From: Parabacteroides sp. ZJ-118
GTDB lineage: Bacteria; Bacteroidota; Bacteroidia; Bacteroidales; Tannerellaceae
DNA length: 53,125 bases
Assembly: GCF_011038785.1 (NCBI RefSeq)
Contig: NZ_JAAKDT010000020.1
Span: 1 to 53,125 of the forward strand
Direction of reading: 5' to 3'
The notes beneath the pieces are model-generated. The model did not search any database and was not told the DNA's origin. It saw only the letters and a program-made list of their open reading frames with translations. The translations under genes and the position numbers were made by a program. Position 1 is the stretch's first letter, and every line of letters begins with the position of its first letter. This document shows positions 33,522 to 41,957 of the stretch, piece by piece.

Positions 33522-34043
33522 CAGTCGCTTGAAGAAATCCCAGATCACGATACCGGCCGCGACCGACACGTTCAAGGAATGCTTGGTACCGTATTGAGGT
33601 ATCTCAATGCATATATCGCAGTTATCCACCACATTTTGTTGAACGCCTTTCACCTCGTTCCCCATGACGATGGCATATTTCCTTGTCTTGTCCAACCGCA
33701 AGTCATCCAACATCACACTACCTTCCGCTTGCTCCACGGCACATACCGTATACCCATCCCGGCGCAACTGATCAACAGCCTCCGGGGTATCCTTGAAATA
33801 GACCCAATCCACGGTCTCTTCCGCTCCCAAGGCAGTCTTATGGATCTCCGCGCTCGGAGGGCAAGCCGTGATGCCACACAGATAAATAGCCTCTACCCGG
33901 AAAGCGTCGGAGGTGCGAAACACGGAACCCACGTTGTTCAGGCTTCTAACGTGGTCCAAGACAACGATCAAGGGCATCTTCTTACTCTGCTTGAAAGCCT
34001 CGGGAGTCAGGCGGTCCAGCTCGGTTACTTTTAATTTTCGCAT
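33513..34043 (-). CDS. SpoU/TrmH-family RNA 2'-O-methyltransferase
   Basis: A 176-residue SPOUT methyltransferase that methylates ribose 2'-OH in tRNA or rRNA using SAM. The three SpoU motifs are present: LDHVRSLNNVGSVFRTSDAF (motif 1), YAIVMGNEVKGV (motif 2) and IEIPQYGTKHSLNVSVAAGI (motif 3, with the knot-forming N). I start at ATG 34043 (MRKLKVTELDRL), where the conserved region begins; upstream in-frame codons look non-coding. The target RNA position is not predictable. The gene's 3' end overlaps the convergent DUF4294 gene by nine bases. Confidence 0.9.
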   Translation of the reverse strand: MRKLKVTELDRLTPEAFKQSKKMPLIVVLDHVRSLNNVGSVFRTSDAFRVEAIYLCGITACPPSAEIHKTALGAEETVDWVYFKDTPEAVDQLRRDGYTVCAVEQAEGSVMLDDLRLDKTRKYAIVMGNEVKGVQQNVVDNCDICIEIPQYGTKHSLNVSVAAGIVIWDFFKRLSD

Positions 34044-34200
34044 AACAGATCTCTTTGACCGCGAAAGTAGCGAATCTCCGCGGATATGCCGTTGAAAAAC
34101 CATGAATAAGTCGTGCACACAAAATGAAAAATAGTTCTTGCTTTATTCAAATACTTGCCCATACAGCTCCCCTTCTCAAATCAGCAAATGAATCGACCCC

Positions 34201-34514
34201 TTATTTGTTACGCGCTATCAACCGCCTTTATACACCCATCGGCAGCCCCGCGGGAGGATCTATTTTTTCACGATCCGGGTTATCAACAATAAACACCCAA
34301 CCGCTCATAAAGTCTATAACCGTAAGAACCGCAACCTGTAGACAGACCTCCCCGGCGGTTCGTATCCTTTTGATAAGCCGCCCGCGGACCTTAATAAGTC
34401 GATAACCAAAGATAACGGCGAAAAGGTATCAACCCTTTCAACAGCCTATCATATTCATCCGATTTATCTTTAAAATAAAAGAATAAAAACATATAATAGA
34501 ATGATTGTGGATAA
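34201..34514. other. candidate replication origin: DnaA-box cluster with AT-rich stretch
   Basis: The ~470-base gap between the methyltransferase and nadA has no gene. It holds one perfect DnaA box (TGTGGATAA, 34506-34514), two one-mismatch boxes (TTATACACC at 34228-34236; TTATCAACA at 34280-34288) and several looser TATCAAC or GATAACC sequences (34215, 34370, 34400, 34426). A run of AT-rich bases at about 34450-34505 could serve as an unwinding element. A parS site lies 18 kb away next to mnmG. dnaA itself is not in this window, which is common in Bacteroidetes. Gene orientation does not switch cleanly here, which weakens the case. Confidence 0.35.
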
Positions 34515-34517
34515 CTC

Positions 34518-34549
34518 TTGAGCATAAATGAAGAAAGTTTATACCTTCG
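34518..34549 (+). promoter_or_regulatory. promoter of nadA
   Basis: TTG (34518-34520) is followed after 21 bases by TACCTTCG (34542-34549), one base off TAnnTTTG. It lies about 60 bases before the nadA ATG and directly after the perfect DnaA box. The leader contains a 7-bp AGAAATC unit repeated almost three times (34581-34600). Confidence 0.55.
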
Positions 34550-34610
34550 CGGGCAGAACCCTATCGGGAGCAGTAGAAACAGAAATCAGAAATCAGAAAT
34601 AGAGAAGGCT

Positions 34611-35597
34611 ATGTTGACAAACCAATCAATCGGGTACATGGACGCGCCCGTTCCGGAGGGGCTGGACCTCAAGGAGGCGATCGACAAGTTACGTAAGGAG
34701 AAGCGCGCGGTTATCCTGGCGCATTACTATCAGACCGGCGATCTACAGGATATAGCGGACTATGTGGGAGACAGTCTGGCCCTGGCGCGGTGGGCGGCCG
34801 GGGCGAAGGCGGACATCATCGTGCTTTGCGGGGTGCACTTCATGGGGGAGACGGCGAAGATCCTCTGCCCGGACAAGAAGGTGCTGGTGCCGGACTTGAA
34901 CGCCGGTTGCTCCTTGGCGGACAGCTGTCCGGCTCCGGCGTTCGCCGAGTTCGTCGGGCGACATCCCGGCCATACGGTAATCTCTTACGTGAATACGACC
35001 GCCGCCGTGAAAGCGTTGACGGACGTGGTGGTCACCTCCACGAACGCCCGCCAGATCGTAGAGAGCTTCCCGGAAGGCACGCCGATGATTTTCGGCCCCG
35101 ACCGCAACCTGGGCGACTACATCAACAGCGTCACGGGGCGGCGCATGCTGCTTTGGGACGGCGCTTGCCACGTGCACGAGCAATTCTCGTTGGAGAAGAT
35201 CCTCTCCTTGAAGAAGCGATACCCGGACGCGGAGGTGATCACCCATCCGGAATGCAAGCGACCGGTTATAGCGGTCTCAGACTTCGTAGGATCGACCGCG
35301 GCCCTGCTGCGGCATACCGTCACGTCGGGCGCGAGACGGTTCATCGTAGCGACGGAAAGCGGCGTTATTCACGAGATGCGCAAGCAGAGTCCGGACAAGA
35401 CATTCATCCCGGCCCCCCCGAACGACAGCACCTGCGCCTGCAACGTATGTAATTTCATGCGCTTGAACACGCTGGAGAAGCTATACAATTGCCTGAAGTT
35501 CGAGCTGCCGGAGATACGCGTGGACGAGGAGGTGCGCCGGAAGGCGGTCCAGCCGATCCAGCGGATGCTCGAGATCTCGGAGCGGCTGGGGCTTTGA
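34611..35597 (+). CDS. nadA: quinolinate synthase A
   Basis: A 328-residue iron-sulfur enzyme that condenses iminoaspartate and dihydroxyacetone phosphate to quinolinate in NAD synthesis. The three cluster cysteines are in LNAGCSLADSC, THPECKRPV and CACNVCNFMRLNTLEKL. Substrate-binding motifs include LAHYYQTGDLQDIADYVGDS and CGVHFMGETAKIL. I start at ATG 34611 (MLTNQS); an upstream in-frame ATG at 34521 region would begin inside the promoter. GC content is clearly higher than in genes left of 33 kb. nadB and nadC are not adjacent in the window. Confidence 0.95.
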   Translation: MLTNQSIGYMDAPVPEGLDLKEAIDKLRKEKRAVILAHYYQTGDLQDIADYVGDSLALARWAAGAKADIIVLCGVHFMGETAKILCPDKKVLVPDLNAGCSLADSCPAPAFAEFVGRHPGHTVISYVNTTAAVKALTDVVVTSTNARQIVESFPEGTPMIFGPDRNLGDYINSVTGRRMLLWDGACHVHEQFSLEKILSLKKRYPDAEVITHPECKRPVIAVSDFVGSTAALLRHTVTSGARRFIVATESGVIHEMRKQSPDKTFIPAPPNDSTCACNVCNFMRLNTLEKLYNCLKFELPEIRVDEEVRRKAVQPIQRMLEISERLGL

Positions 35598-35730
35598 TCC
35601 CCGCGCCTTCGGGCGCGCCTCCCCTCCCCTTCCGGGGGCGTAAGGAAAACCAAGGGGGGAGCGGATCCACCGACGGTCCCCTCCCCCCCTGCTCGATTCT
35701 CTCGACAGCCGCTTTCCGGCTCCCGCTACC
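35598..35730. other. gap between nadA and the HU-related gene
   Basis: This convergent gap starts with a short GC hairpin (GCGCC-TTCG-GGCGC near 35605-35618) that may act as a weak terminator, followed by C-rich sequence. No gene is seen. Confidence 0.4.
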
Positions 35731-36183
35731 TCAGACATCCTCCGGGCTGTCAGAGTCATCCCCTCCGGGCGTCTCCTCCTCCGCGTCGGCCGGCAGCTCG
35801 ATCCACTCCAGCGCCTCGCCGTCTACCAGCGAGCGGGTGTAGGAGCCGTTGCTCAGCCTCGTCCGCTCCGGGATGAACTCCACGCGGACGGCCTTCACCT
35901 GCTTGTTGAAGTCGAAATCCTCCAGGTTCTTCACCCCTACCGAGTCGAACACGTACCGGAAATAGCCCAACCCCTTGATATAGACACTTTTCCCTTGCGA
36001 CATACGGTTGTGCATCACGCTCGATATATCGCCCAATACGGCCTGTACATCCGAGTTGCTCACCGTGGATATCCTCGCCAGGTCCTTGGCGATCGTATCC
36101 GTCCCTACGGGCTTACCCTGCACGATGGCGCGTGGGTAGTAAACGCCCGCTTTCTTGTTAAACATTTTCTTCCAAAAAGGCAT
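35731..36183 (-). CDS. HU-related DNA-binding protein (Bacteroidetes HU-like family)
   Basis: A 150-residue protein of the Bacteroidetes HU-related family (the type called TIGR01201). The conserved core runs YYPRAIVQGKPVGTDTIAKD, then SDVQAVLGDI (HU-like alpha helices), KSVYIKGLGYFRY, and VKAVRVEFIPER. Unlike true HU, the DNA-binding arm is altered. It carries an acidic C-terminal tail (DAEEETPGGDDSDSPED) which is typical of some members. These are probably nucleoid-associated proteins. Start could be MPFWKK or the internal ATG six codons later. Monocistronic and convergent with nadA. Confidence 0.82.
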   Translation of the reverse strand: MPFWKKMFNKKAGVYYPRAIVQGKPVGTDTIAKDLARISTVSNSDVQAVLGDISSVMHNRMSQGKSVYIKGLGYFRYVFDSVGVKNLEDFDFNKQVKAVRVEFIPERTRLSNGSYTRSLVDGEALEWIELPADAEEETPGGDDSDSPEDV

Positions 36184-36372
36184 GCGATGAATTGTTAAGT
36201 GTTAATACTCCGTGAACTGTACGAAACGAAAACCCTTCCGGTCCGACAGGCTCGCCTACTTTCCTTGGGAGCAGGCCCAATGTAAGGAAAATCGTCGGCT
36301 CGCCCATCCGCTTTAAATAAACTTTATACAATAATAAGATCTGTTTAGTATATCGGAGGGTCGCCGGAGGCT
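36184..36372. other. upstream part of the HU/TonB-receptor divergent gap
   Basis: Two genes diverge from this region, which together with the repeat at 36373-36443 makes a 367-base gap. Here I see only an AT-rich stretch (about 36312-36350) suitable for the HU-gene promoter, and no gene. Confidence 0.35.
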
Positions 36373-36443
36373 GTTTCCCGAGTCGGCGACAAGAGCGGGT
36401 CGAGTCGCCGACAAGAGCAGGTCGAGTCGGCGACTCGGGAAAC
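36373..36443. repeat. 22-bp tandem repeat bounded by an inverted repeat
   Basis: A 22-bp unit (AGTCGGCGACAAGAGCGGGT + CG) at 36381-36402 is repeated at 36403-36424 with two changes and partly a third time from 36425. The block is bounded by GTTTCCCGAGTCGGCGAC (36373-36390) and its near-perfect reverse complement GTCGGCGACTCGGGAAAC (36426-36443, one mismatch). It could form a long hairpin or bind a dimeric protein. It is 108 bases upstream of the TonB-type receptor. Confidence 0.8.
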
Positions 36444-36512
36444 GGGATTCCCCGGGGCCGCCGGCCGACAATAATTATCGCCGCGGGGCGAACGGGATCG
36501 GGCGAATTTGGT

Positions 36513-36520
36513 TACTTTCG
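36513..36520 (+). promoter_or_regulatory. -7 element of the TonB-type receptor gene
   Basis: TACTTTCG is one base off TAnnTTTG and lies 30 bases before the ATG. No clear -33 is seen. Confidence 0.4.
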
Positions 36521-36550
36521 CGTAGAAATCGGACAGTAATTCTCAATATC

Positions 36551-38971
36551 ATGAAAAAGATCGGACTCATGTTGGCCTTATTCGGGATGGTTTGCGCGCT
36601 CGCGCGGGCCTCTTCGCCGGAGGCCCGTATCCAGGGGCAGTTGATAGACGCCTCTACGAACCAAGTGATTAACTACGCGGATATCTTTCTCTTCGCGACG
36701 GGAAGCGAGAAGCCTTTGCGACAGACCTTTCCCGACGACCAGGGGCGCTTCTCGTTCGCCAAGCTGGCTCCGGGCAGTTACGCGGTCATGGTCCGCTTGA
36801 TGGGATACGACGTGCTCACCACGGGCGACATCCTCCTGGAGGCCTCCTCGCCGGTAGACCTGGGTCGGCTGATGATGCGCCCCCTGGAGGTAGGCATCGC
36901 CGAGGTGGAGGTGGTGGCCGAGAAGCGCCAACTGGTCTACAAGCTGGACAAGAGGGTGGTCGAGGCCTCCTCCAACATGATGGGAGAGGGCGGCTCCGCC
37001 GTGGACATCCTGGAGAATACGCCCTCCATACGGGTAGACGCGGAGGGGGCTGTCACTTTCCGCGGGAGCAGCGGCTTCTTGGTCTACGTGGATGGCAAGC
37101 CGAGTCTCTTCTCGGGTACGCAGGCCCTGGAGCAGGTACCGGCCGGGCATATAGCGAACATAGAGATTATCACGACCCCCTCCGCCAAGCATGACACGGA
37201 GGGCGACGCGGGGATCATCAACATCATCACGAAGAAGCATTCCGCGCGGGGATTGAGCGGGATGGTGAATCTCTCGGGAAGCACGTGGATGGCCAGCGCC
37301 GCGGATTTCTTGCTGACGGGGCAGGGCCGGCGCTCGCGCTGGTACGTCGGGGGGCAGTGGACCAACCGGTTGCGCAAGAGCGAGTTCGATCAGGAGAAGC
37401 GGACGGTCGTGGGCGATCAGACGACCACCTCGCATTCCGTAGGGCCTCGCACGGGCAATAATTACCGCTATTCGCTGAAAGGGGGATGGAGCCTGGAATT
37501 GCCCAAGACTACCCTCGCGCTCGATTTCGAGGGAGGCTATGGCGGCAATAAGCGGAAGGGCGAGATGACGTACGAGGAGACCCGCCGGACCGGGGAAGGG
37601 ACTCCCGTGGTGGGCCATTACCGGAGCCTGGATGACTATGACAACGACCAAAACATCGGTATGGGGACCTTCACCGCCCGCCATCGGTTCAATGAGAGCG
37701 GGCACGAGCTTTCCGGCGGCGCCCATTACATCTACGGCGGACATGCCTTGGAATATTTCTTCAACGACTTGATCTCCCTGGAGGGGCAACGCCAGCAGGG
37801 GCACCGCGCCTACGAGGCCGAGCACCGCGAGACGATGCGCGTCAACCTGGATTACGCCCTCCCCCTCAAGACCGGGACGAAGCTGGAGGCCGGCTACCAA
37901 TACTACTCCTACCTGGAGGATGGCGATTACAACATGGAGTGGTGGGACCCCGAGGGGCAGACCTTCTTTTGGCGCGACGACATCTACAACACCTTTTACT
38001 TCCAGGAGGGGGTGAACTCGATCTACGCGATCCTCTCCCATACCTGGAGGAACCTGGAGGCGCAGGCGGGCCTCCGGGGAGAGCATACGCATACGGTCTT
38101 GCGAAGTTCCGTGGAGGGGGCGGACCGCACGAAGAACCGCTTTGAGCTCTTCCCGTCGGTGCATCTGGGCTACACCTTCCCGGACGAGCATCGTTTGCTG
38201 GCTTCCTATTCCCGCCGTACCACGCGTCCGCAACTCTTCTACATGGAGCCCTATATCACCTATCGCGACTTTTATACGGCCGAGATCGGCAACCCGGATA
38301 TACGCCCGGAGTACATCCACTCCTTTGAGTTGAACTACCGGAAGAATTTCGGGGAAAACACGGTATCCGCCACCCTCTTCCACCGGTACCGGAAGGATAA
38401 GATCGAGCGGTTGCGCGTTCCCTACTCGGCCGGTGTGACCTTGGACTCGATGGCGAACGTAGGACAGGATTACTCGACGGGTATCGAGCTGAGCGTCAGC
38501 CTGCGTCCGGCGCGCTGGTGGAACACCACGGTCAACGGAAACGTTTACCACTACAAGGTGAGGAACGAGCAGGCCGCCGGGGGGAATACGACCTCCAGCA
38601 CCAATTACGATATCCTGTGGAACAACCTGTTTAATCTGGGGAAATACACCCGTGTCCAACTGGATGGCAGTTTCGTAGGCCCCTCCGTGACGACGCAGGG
38701 CCGTACGGACGCCTATTGGTACGCCAACGTAGCCCTCCGTCAGCAGCTGTGCAACCGGAAACTGACCGCCACGCTGGCTTTCCGGGATATCTTCCGTTCC
38801 GCCAAATATGTCAGCGATATCCAGACGGCGGACCTACGCTCCCTGACACGTATCAAACCCAAGTATCCGCAGATCACGCTGACGTTGAGCTGGACATTCA
38901 ATAGCTTCAAGGCCCAGTCCGCCCCGGCGAAAGAGGATCGCTCGGAGATGTTCGAGGGGATAAAGCATTGA
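36551..38971 (+). CDS. TonB-dependent receptor-like outer-membrane protein
   Basis: An 806-residue outer-membrane protein with a signal peptide (LMLALFGMVCALARASS). After it comes a carboxypeptidase-regulatory-like beta domain (~25-110; IQGQLIDASTNQVINYADIF), then a plug domain (~150-235; SSAVDILENTPSIRV-like, GFLVYVDGKP, IEIITTPSAKHDTEGDAGIINI) and a 22-strand-type barrel to the end (NYRKNFGENTVSATLFHRY; LTLSWTFN). This fits the outer-membrane beta-barrel family (OMP_b-brl_3) often called TonB-dependent receptor; no TonB box is obvious. No SusD-like partner is adjacent, so its ligand is unknown. It is convergent with porZ, 13 bases apart. Confidence 0.88.
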   Translation: MKKIGLMLALFGMVCALARASSPEARIQGQLIDASTNQVINYADIFLFATGSEKPLRQTFPDDQGRFSFAKLAPGSYAVMVRLMGYDVLTTGDILLEASSPVDLGRLMMRPLEVGIAEVEVVAEKRQLVYKLDKRVVEASSNMMGEGGSAVDILENTPSIRVDAEGAVTFRGSSGFLVYVDGKPSLFSGTQALEQVPAGHIANIEIITTPSAKHDTEGDAGIINIITKKHSARGLSGMVNLSGSTWMASAADFLLTGQGRRSRWYVGGQWTNRLRKSEFDQEKRTVVGDQTTTSHSVGPRTGNNYRYSLKGGWSLELPKTTLALDFEGGYGGNKRKGEMTYEETRRTGEGTPVVGHYRSLDDYDNDQNIGMGTFTARHRFNESGHELSGGAHYIYGGHALEYFFNDLISLEGQRQQGHRAYEAEHRETMRVNLDYALPLKTGTKLEAGYQYYSYLEDGDYNMEWWDPEGQTFFWRDDIYNTFYFQEGVNSIYAILSHTWRNLEAQAGLRGEHTHTVLRSSVEGADRTKNRFELFPSVHLGYTFPDEHRLLASYSRRTTRPQLFYMEPYITYRDFYTAEIGNPDIRPEYIHSFELNYRKNFGENTVSATLFHRYRKDKIERLRVPYSAGVTLDSMANVGQDYSTGIELSVSLRPARWWNTTVNGNVYHYKVRNEQAAGGNTTSSTNYDILWNNLFNLGKYTRVQLDGSFVGPSVTTQGRTDAYWYANVALRQQLCNRKLTATLAFRDIFRSAKYVSDIQTADLRSLTRIKPKYPQITLTLSWTFNSFKAQSAPAKEDRSEMFEGIKH

Positions 38972-38984
38972 CGCGCTACCTGTT

Positions 38985-41309
38985 TTACCGGATGACCATG
39001 ATCTTGGTTACCACGCTCTCTTTCGCCTCGGGCGTGGAAGAGAGCACCAGGTAGACCCCGCTGGCGACACGGCTGCCGCCCGCGTCGCGGCAATTCCAGG
39101 TAAGTTGCCCGCCGGAAGATTGGGCTTGAAAGAGGATGTTGCCGTTCAAATCCGTGATCTTGACGTTGGAGTCTGTCATCAATCCCGTGATCGTGACCTG
39201 GTCTGCGTACTCCGGGCGTACGGGATTCGGATAAGCGTAGACCTCGGAATAATCTTCCTTGCCCTCGCTGGCGTCCGACCTATAGGAGAGGATGCCGTTT
39301 TCCGTTCCGAAGAAGACTTCCCCGGTCTGATCGTCGATAGCGATACTGTTTATCTTGTTGGAAAACAGGGGAGAGTTCTCGGTCGTGAAATTCTCCAGGG
39401 TCTCGCTTCCATCCTCGCTCACCAAAAAGACCCCGTTTCCCTCCGTACCTAACCATTTGCGGTTGCCTCCATCCACGGCGATGGCCGTTACTTTGGCGTT
39501 ATCCAGGAAATAAGTGGGGTTGTCTCCTTGAATGGATCGGATGATCCGGGTACAATAGACATTTTCCGGATCGCTTACCGCTTTATCCGGCACCGGGCAA
39601 AGGATAGGGCCTCTATTGGTTCCTATCCATACGGTGCCGTTCTTATCCTCGGCCATGCAGAAATAGCCGCTGACAGAGATCGCTTCTCCCGTCGGCCTGT
39701 TCAGGTTGAAGCTCGTGATCTTATTGACTACATCATCCGAGGTATCGTCGATCGTCCCTTTATCATCGAAAACGATGATGCTTACATCTTCCCGCGGTAT
39801 ATTTACCCACTTGTGGCCTTTGGAGGTGATCAATAGCTTGTCTACCAAAGACTGGTTGTTCAGCATATTGTACGAATTGGATTTCAACGCGCTCCATGTA
39901 CCGTCATTTTTCAATACGTTGATGCAGCTGCCTATGGCCGTATTGGTCATCCACAGATTTCCCTTCTTGTCGTAGCACAGTCCCTCCACACGCGTGTAGT
40001 TCAGGGACGCGTCGTTCGTGGCGGAGGCCAACGTGCTGTTCGTCCGGTTATGCAGCTTCACGTACTCGTTGTCCTTGAACTCATAAACCCCTTCTCCCCA
40101 CGTAGACGCGAAGTAGTGTGTCGGGTCGTTGGGATCAACGGCAACCGATGTGATGTCGGAGAAACGGACTTTGCTCTTTTGTGCTATTTCCGTTTCATCG
40201 AAGTTGGTCCATTTCCCGTTTTCGTAGACCATCAACGTGCCGGGGCGTCCTTTTCTGTTCGCCCATCGTCCGCCACCGGCTACCAATAGCTTGCCTTGTT
40301 GAAAAGTCATGAAGTCGCAATAATTGCGTTTCGGACTCTCTTCCGGGGAAATCAACCGAGAGGCGAATACCTCCATCTGATCTCCTTTCAGCTTCATACC
40401 TACCAGGCCATCCGATCCGGAGGCGACCCAATAGGTGTCGGAGGTGTTTTGACAGGATATGTCGTTTGTCGTGCCCGTGGCTACTCGTATTTTTCGCGAT
40501 AGCGAGGAGCATATGTAGGTATGGGTGTTTGTATACGCGAGAAGCTTGTCTCTTTGGATCGTCAGGTTGTTTATGTTACTGTCTATGCACATGTTTTGGA
40601 TCGCGTTGTTCGCGTCTTGGTAATAAACTCCTTTTTTCTTTACGAAAAAGCAAAGTGCATTTTGAAACAACCCGATCTTCTCGATGTCGTCCTCATTGAA
40701 TTTATCCGTGTCGAGTGAGATCTTTTTCCAAAGATTCGCGTCTAGTAAATTATCATTCGTGGAGGCGGATAGCAATCCCTCCGCGGTGGCGGCATAGATA
40801 GAATCACCTTTGATGCATACGGATCTTACCATCTTATGGAGTCTGTAAGTATCTGTAATCTCATTTTTACGCGTATTGACTACGACGATACCGAAATTCA
40901 TGGATAAATAGGCGTACTCCTTGTAAAAATAGATCGAATGAACCGTTGGATCTTGGATGTTTATGCCGGTTTGGATATAAGGGAGATTATAAATGCCGGC
41001 ATCGCTCAATAAATCGATATTGCCGTTGCCATAAATGATTAACAAGCTCTTGGTCTCATGATTGTAATCTATATGGGCGATGCCGTTGTCGCTCAATCCG
41101 TTTTGGCGAGAATACAATCTTAAACGCTGGTCTTCCTTGTCGTAGCTGTATAAGGAACCGTTCGCTACGGCGAAGACGCTGTTGTTAGCCTCCGCCACGT
41201 TTGTCGTGCTGTAGTATGACAGGTACGGAGTCCATGTTCCGACACCTTGTGCCTGGATCATTTGTGTCAAAGCGCACAACAGTAAGCATAGGGATAAAAT
41301 ACGTTTCAT
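38985..41309 (-). CDS. porZ: PorZ: beta-propeller protein of the type IX secretion system
   Basis: A 774-residue exported protein (signal peptide ILSLCLLLCALTQMIQAQ) matching Porphyromonas gingivalis PorZ in length (~776) and layout. Two beta-propellers fill about residues 30-680, with two-component-regulator-propeller-like repeats (SVFAVANGSLYSYDKE; KGNLWMTNTAIGSCINV; GTVWIGTNRGPIL; KINSIAIDDQTGEVFFGTENGIL). A C-terminal beta-sandwich like type IX signal domains follows (YAYPNPVRPEY; VKITDLNGNILFQ; VASGVYLVL). PorZ delivers anionic LPS to the PorU sortase at the cell surface. I use ATG 41309, five bases after the rdgB stop, since a TTG at 41318 would overlap it. Co-transcription with rdgB is likely. 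Confidence 0.88.
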   Translation of the reverse strand: MKRILSLCLLLCALTQMIQAQGVGTWTPYLSYYSTTNVAEANNSVFAVANGSLYSYDKEDQRLRLYSRQNGLSDNGIAHIDYNHETKSLLIIYGNGNIDLLSDAGIYNLPYIQTGINIQDPTVHSIYFYKEYAYLSMNFGIVVVNTRKNEITDTYRLHKMVRSVCIKGDSIYAATAEGLLSASTNDNLLDANLWKKISLDTDKFNEDDIEKIGLFQNALCFFVKKKGVYYQDANNAIQNMCIDSNINNLTIQRDKLLAYTNTHTYICSSLSRKIRVATGTTNDISCQNTSDTYWVASGSDGLVGMKLKGDQMEVFASRLISPEESPKRNYCDFMTFQQGKLLVAGGGRWANRKGRPGTLMVYENGKWTNFDETEIAQKSKVRFSDITSVAVDPNDPTHYFASTWGEGVYEFKDNEYVKLHNRTNSTLASATNDASLNYTRVEGLCYDKKGNLWMTNTAIGSCINVLKNDGTWSALKSNSYNMLNNQSLVDKLLITSKGHKWVNIPREDVSIIVFDDKGTIDDTSDDVVNKITSFNLNRPTGEAISVSGYFCMAEDKNGTVWIGTNRGPILCPVPDKAVSDPENVYCTRIIRSIQGDNPTYFLDNAKVTAIAVDGGNRKWLGTEGNGVFLVSEDGSETLENFTTENSPLFSNKINSIAIDDQTGEVFFGTENGILSYRSDASEGKEDYSEVYAYPNPVRPEYADQVTITGLMTDSNVKITDLNGNILFQAQSSGGQLTWNCRDAGGSRVASGVYLVLSSTPEAKESVVTKIMVIR

Positions 41310-41314
41310 ATGAA

Positions 41315-41896
41315 TCAAGATAAGGAGGATAAAAATTCGGCCAACTTATGCACGGCAAGAGCACGGTGGCTGATCCTGTTTTTTAGAGCGTCGCCAAGCT
41401 CGGCAAATGTTTGCGTATAACCATCCGGCATAAAGATAGGATCGTATCCAAAGCCGGATTCACCTTTTTTCTCGGCGGTGATGACGCCATGAATGATTCC
41501 ATCGAACAAATATTCCTTATCATCCAGGATCAAGGCTATTACGGTACGGAAACGGGCCTTTCGATTCTCTTTCCCTTCCATCTCGCGAAGTAGTTTCCGC
41601 ATATTGGCCCGCGCGTCATGCCCCGGCCCGGCGTAACGTGCGGAATAGATACCCGGAGCGTTGTTTAATGCTTCTACCTCAAGCCCGGTATCGTCGGCAA
41701 AACAATCGAAGCCGTAGTGTTCTTTTATGTATCGAGCTTTGAGCAAGGCGTTTCCTTCCAGCGTATCGGCAGTCTCGGGAACCTCCTCTTGGCAATCGAT
41801 TTCCTCCAAACTTACGATATTCACCCAATCAGCGGTGATTTGTCGTACCTCCTCCAGTTTATGTTTATTGTTGGTGGCAAATACCAATGTTTTCAT
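41315..41896 (-). CDS. rdgB: non-canonical purine NTP pyrophosphatase (RdgB/HAM1)
   Basis: A 193-residue inosine/xanthosine triphosphate pyrophosphatase that removes damaged purine nucleotides. Signatures are complete: [12 protein letters not shown] (SxNxgK-type phosphate loop), [37 protein letters not shown] and ISHRALA. I start at ATG 41896 ([10 protein letters not shown]), the family start, not at the upstream in-frame codon. It precedes porZ by five bases. A -7 element on the minus strand lies at 41930-41937. Confidence 0.95.
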   Translation of the reverse strand: MKTLVFATNNKHKLEEVRQITADWVNIVSLEEIDCQEEVPETADTLEGNALLKARYIKEHYGFDCFADDTGLEVEALNNAPGIYSARYAGPGHDARANMRKLLREMEGKENRKARFRTVIALILDDKEYLFDGIIHGVITAEKKGESGFGYDPIFMPDGYTQTFAELGDALKNRISHRALAVHKLAEFLSSLS

Positions 41897-41919
41897 ATTA
41901 CTTATCCATGTTTTGTTTC

Positions 41920-41937
41920 TATTTTTGTGCAAAAATA
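41920..41937. promoter_or_regulatory. two divergent -7 elements sharing a palindrome
   Basis: On the plus strand TATTTTTG at 41920-41927 serves the sulfatase-type gene; on the minus strand TATTTTTG at 41930-41937 serves rdgB-porZ. They face each other 2 bases apart (TATTTTTG-TG-CAAAAATA), so RNA polymerase binding at the two is likely mutually exclusive. Clear -33 partners are not seen. Confidence 0.5.
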
Positions 41938-41957
41938 CATATCAGTTTCTTATAAAT

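Noticed and set aside
34743-35452. Open frames on both strands overlapping nadA
   Set aside because: They are shadows of a GC-rich gene; nadA has all three cluster cysteines in the proper frame.
36373-36443. Possible CRISPR array
   Set aside because: The units are directly adjacent without unique spacers, and no cas genes are in the window.
36578-38659. A 693-codon open frame on the minus strand opposite the TonB-type receptor
   Set aside because: Its product is rich in Arg, His, Pro and Gly with no motif, as expected for the antisense of a GC-rich gene; the plus-strand frame has a signal peptide, plug and barrel.
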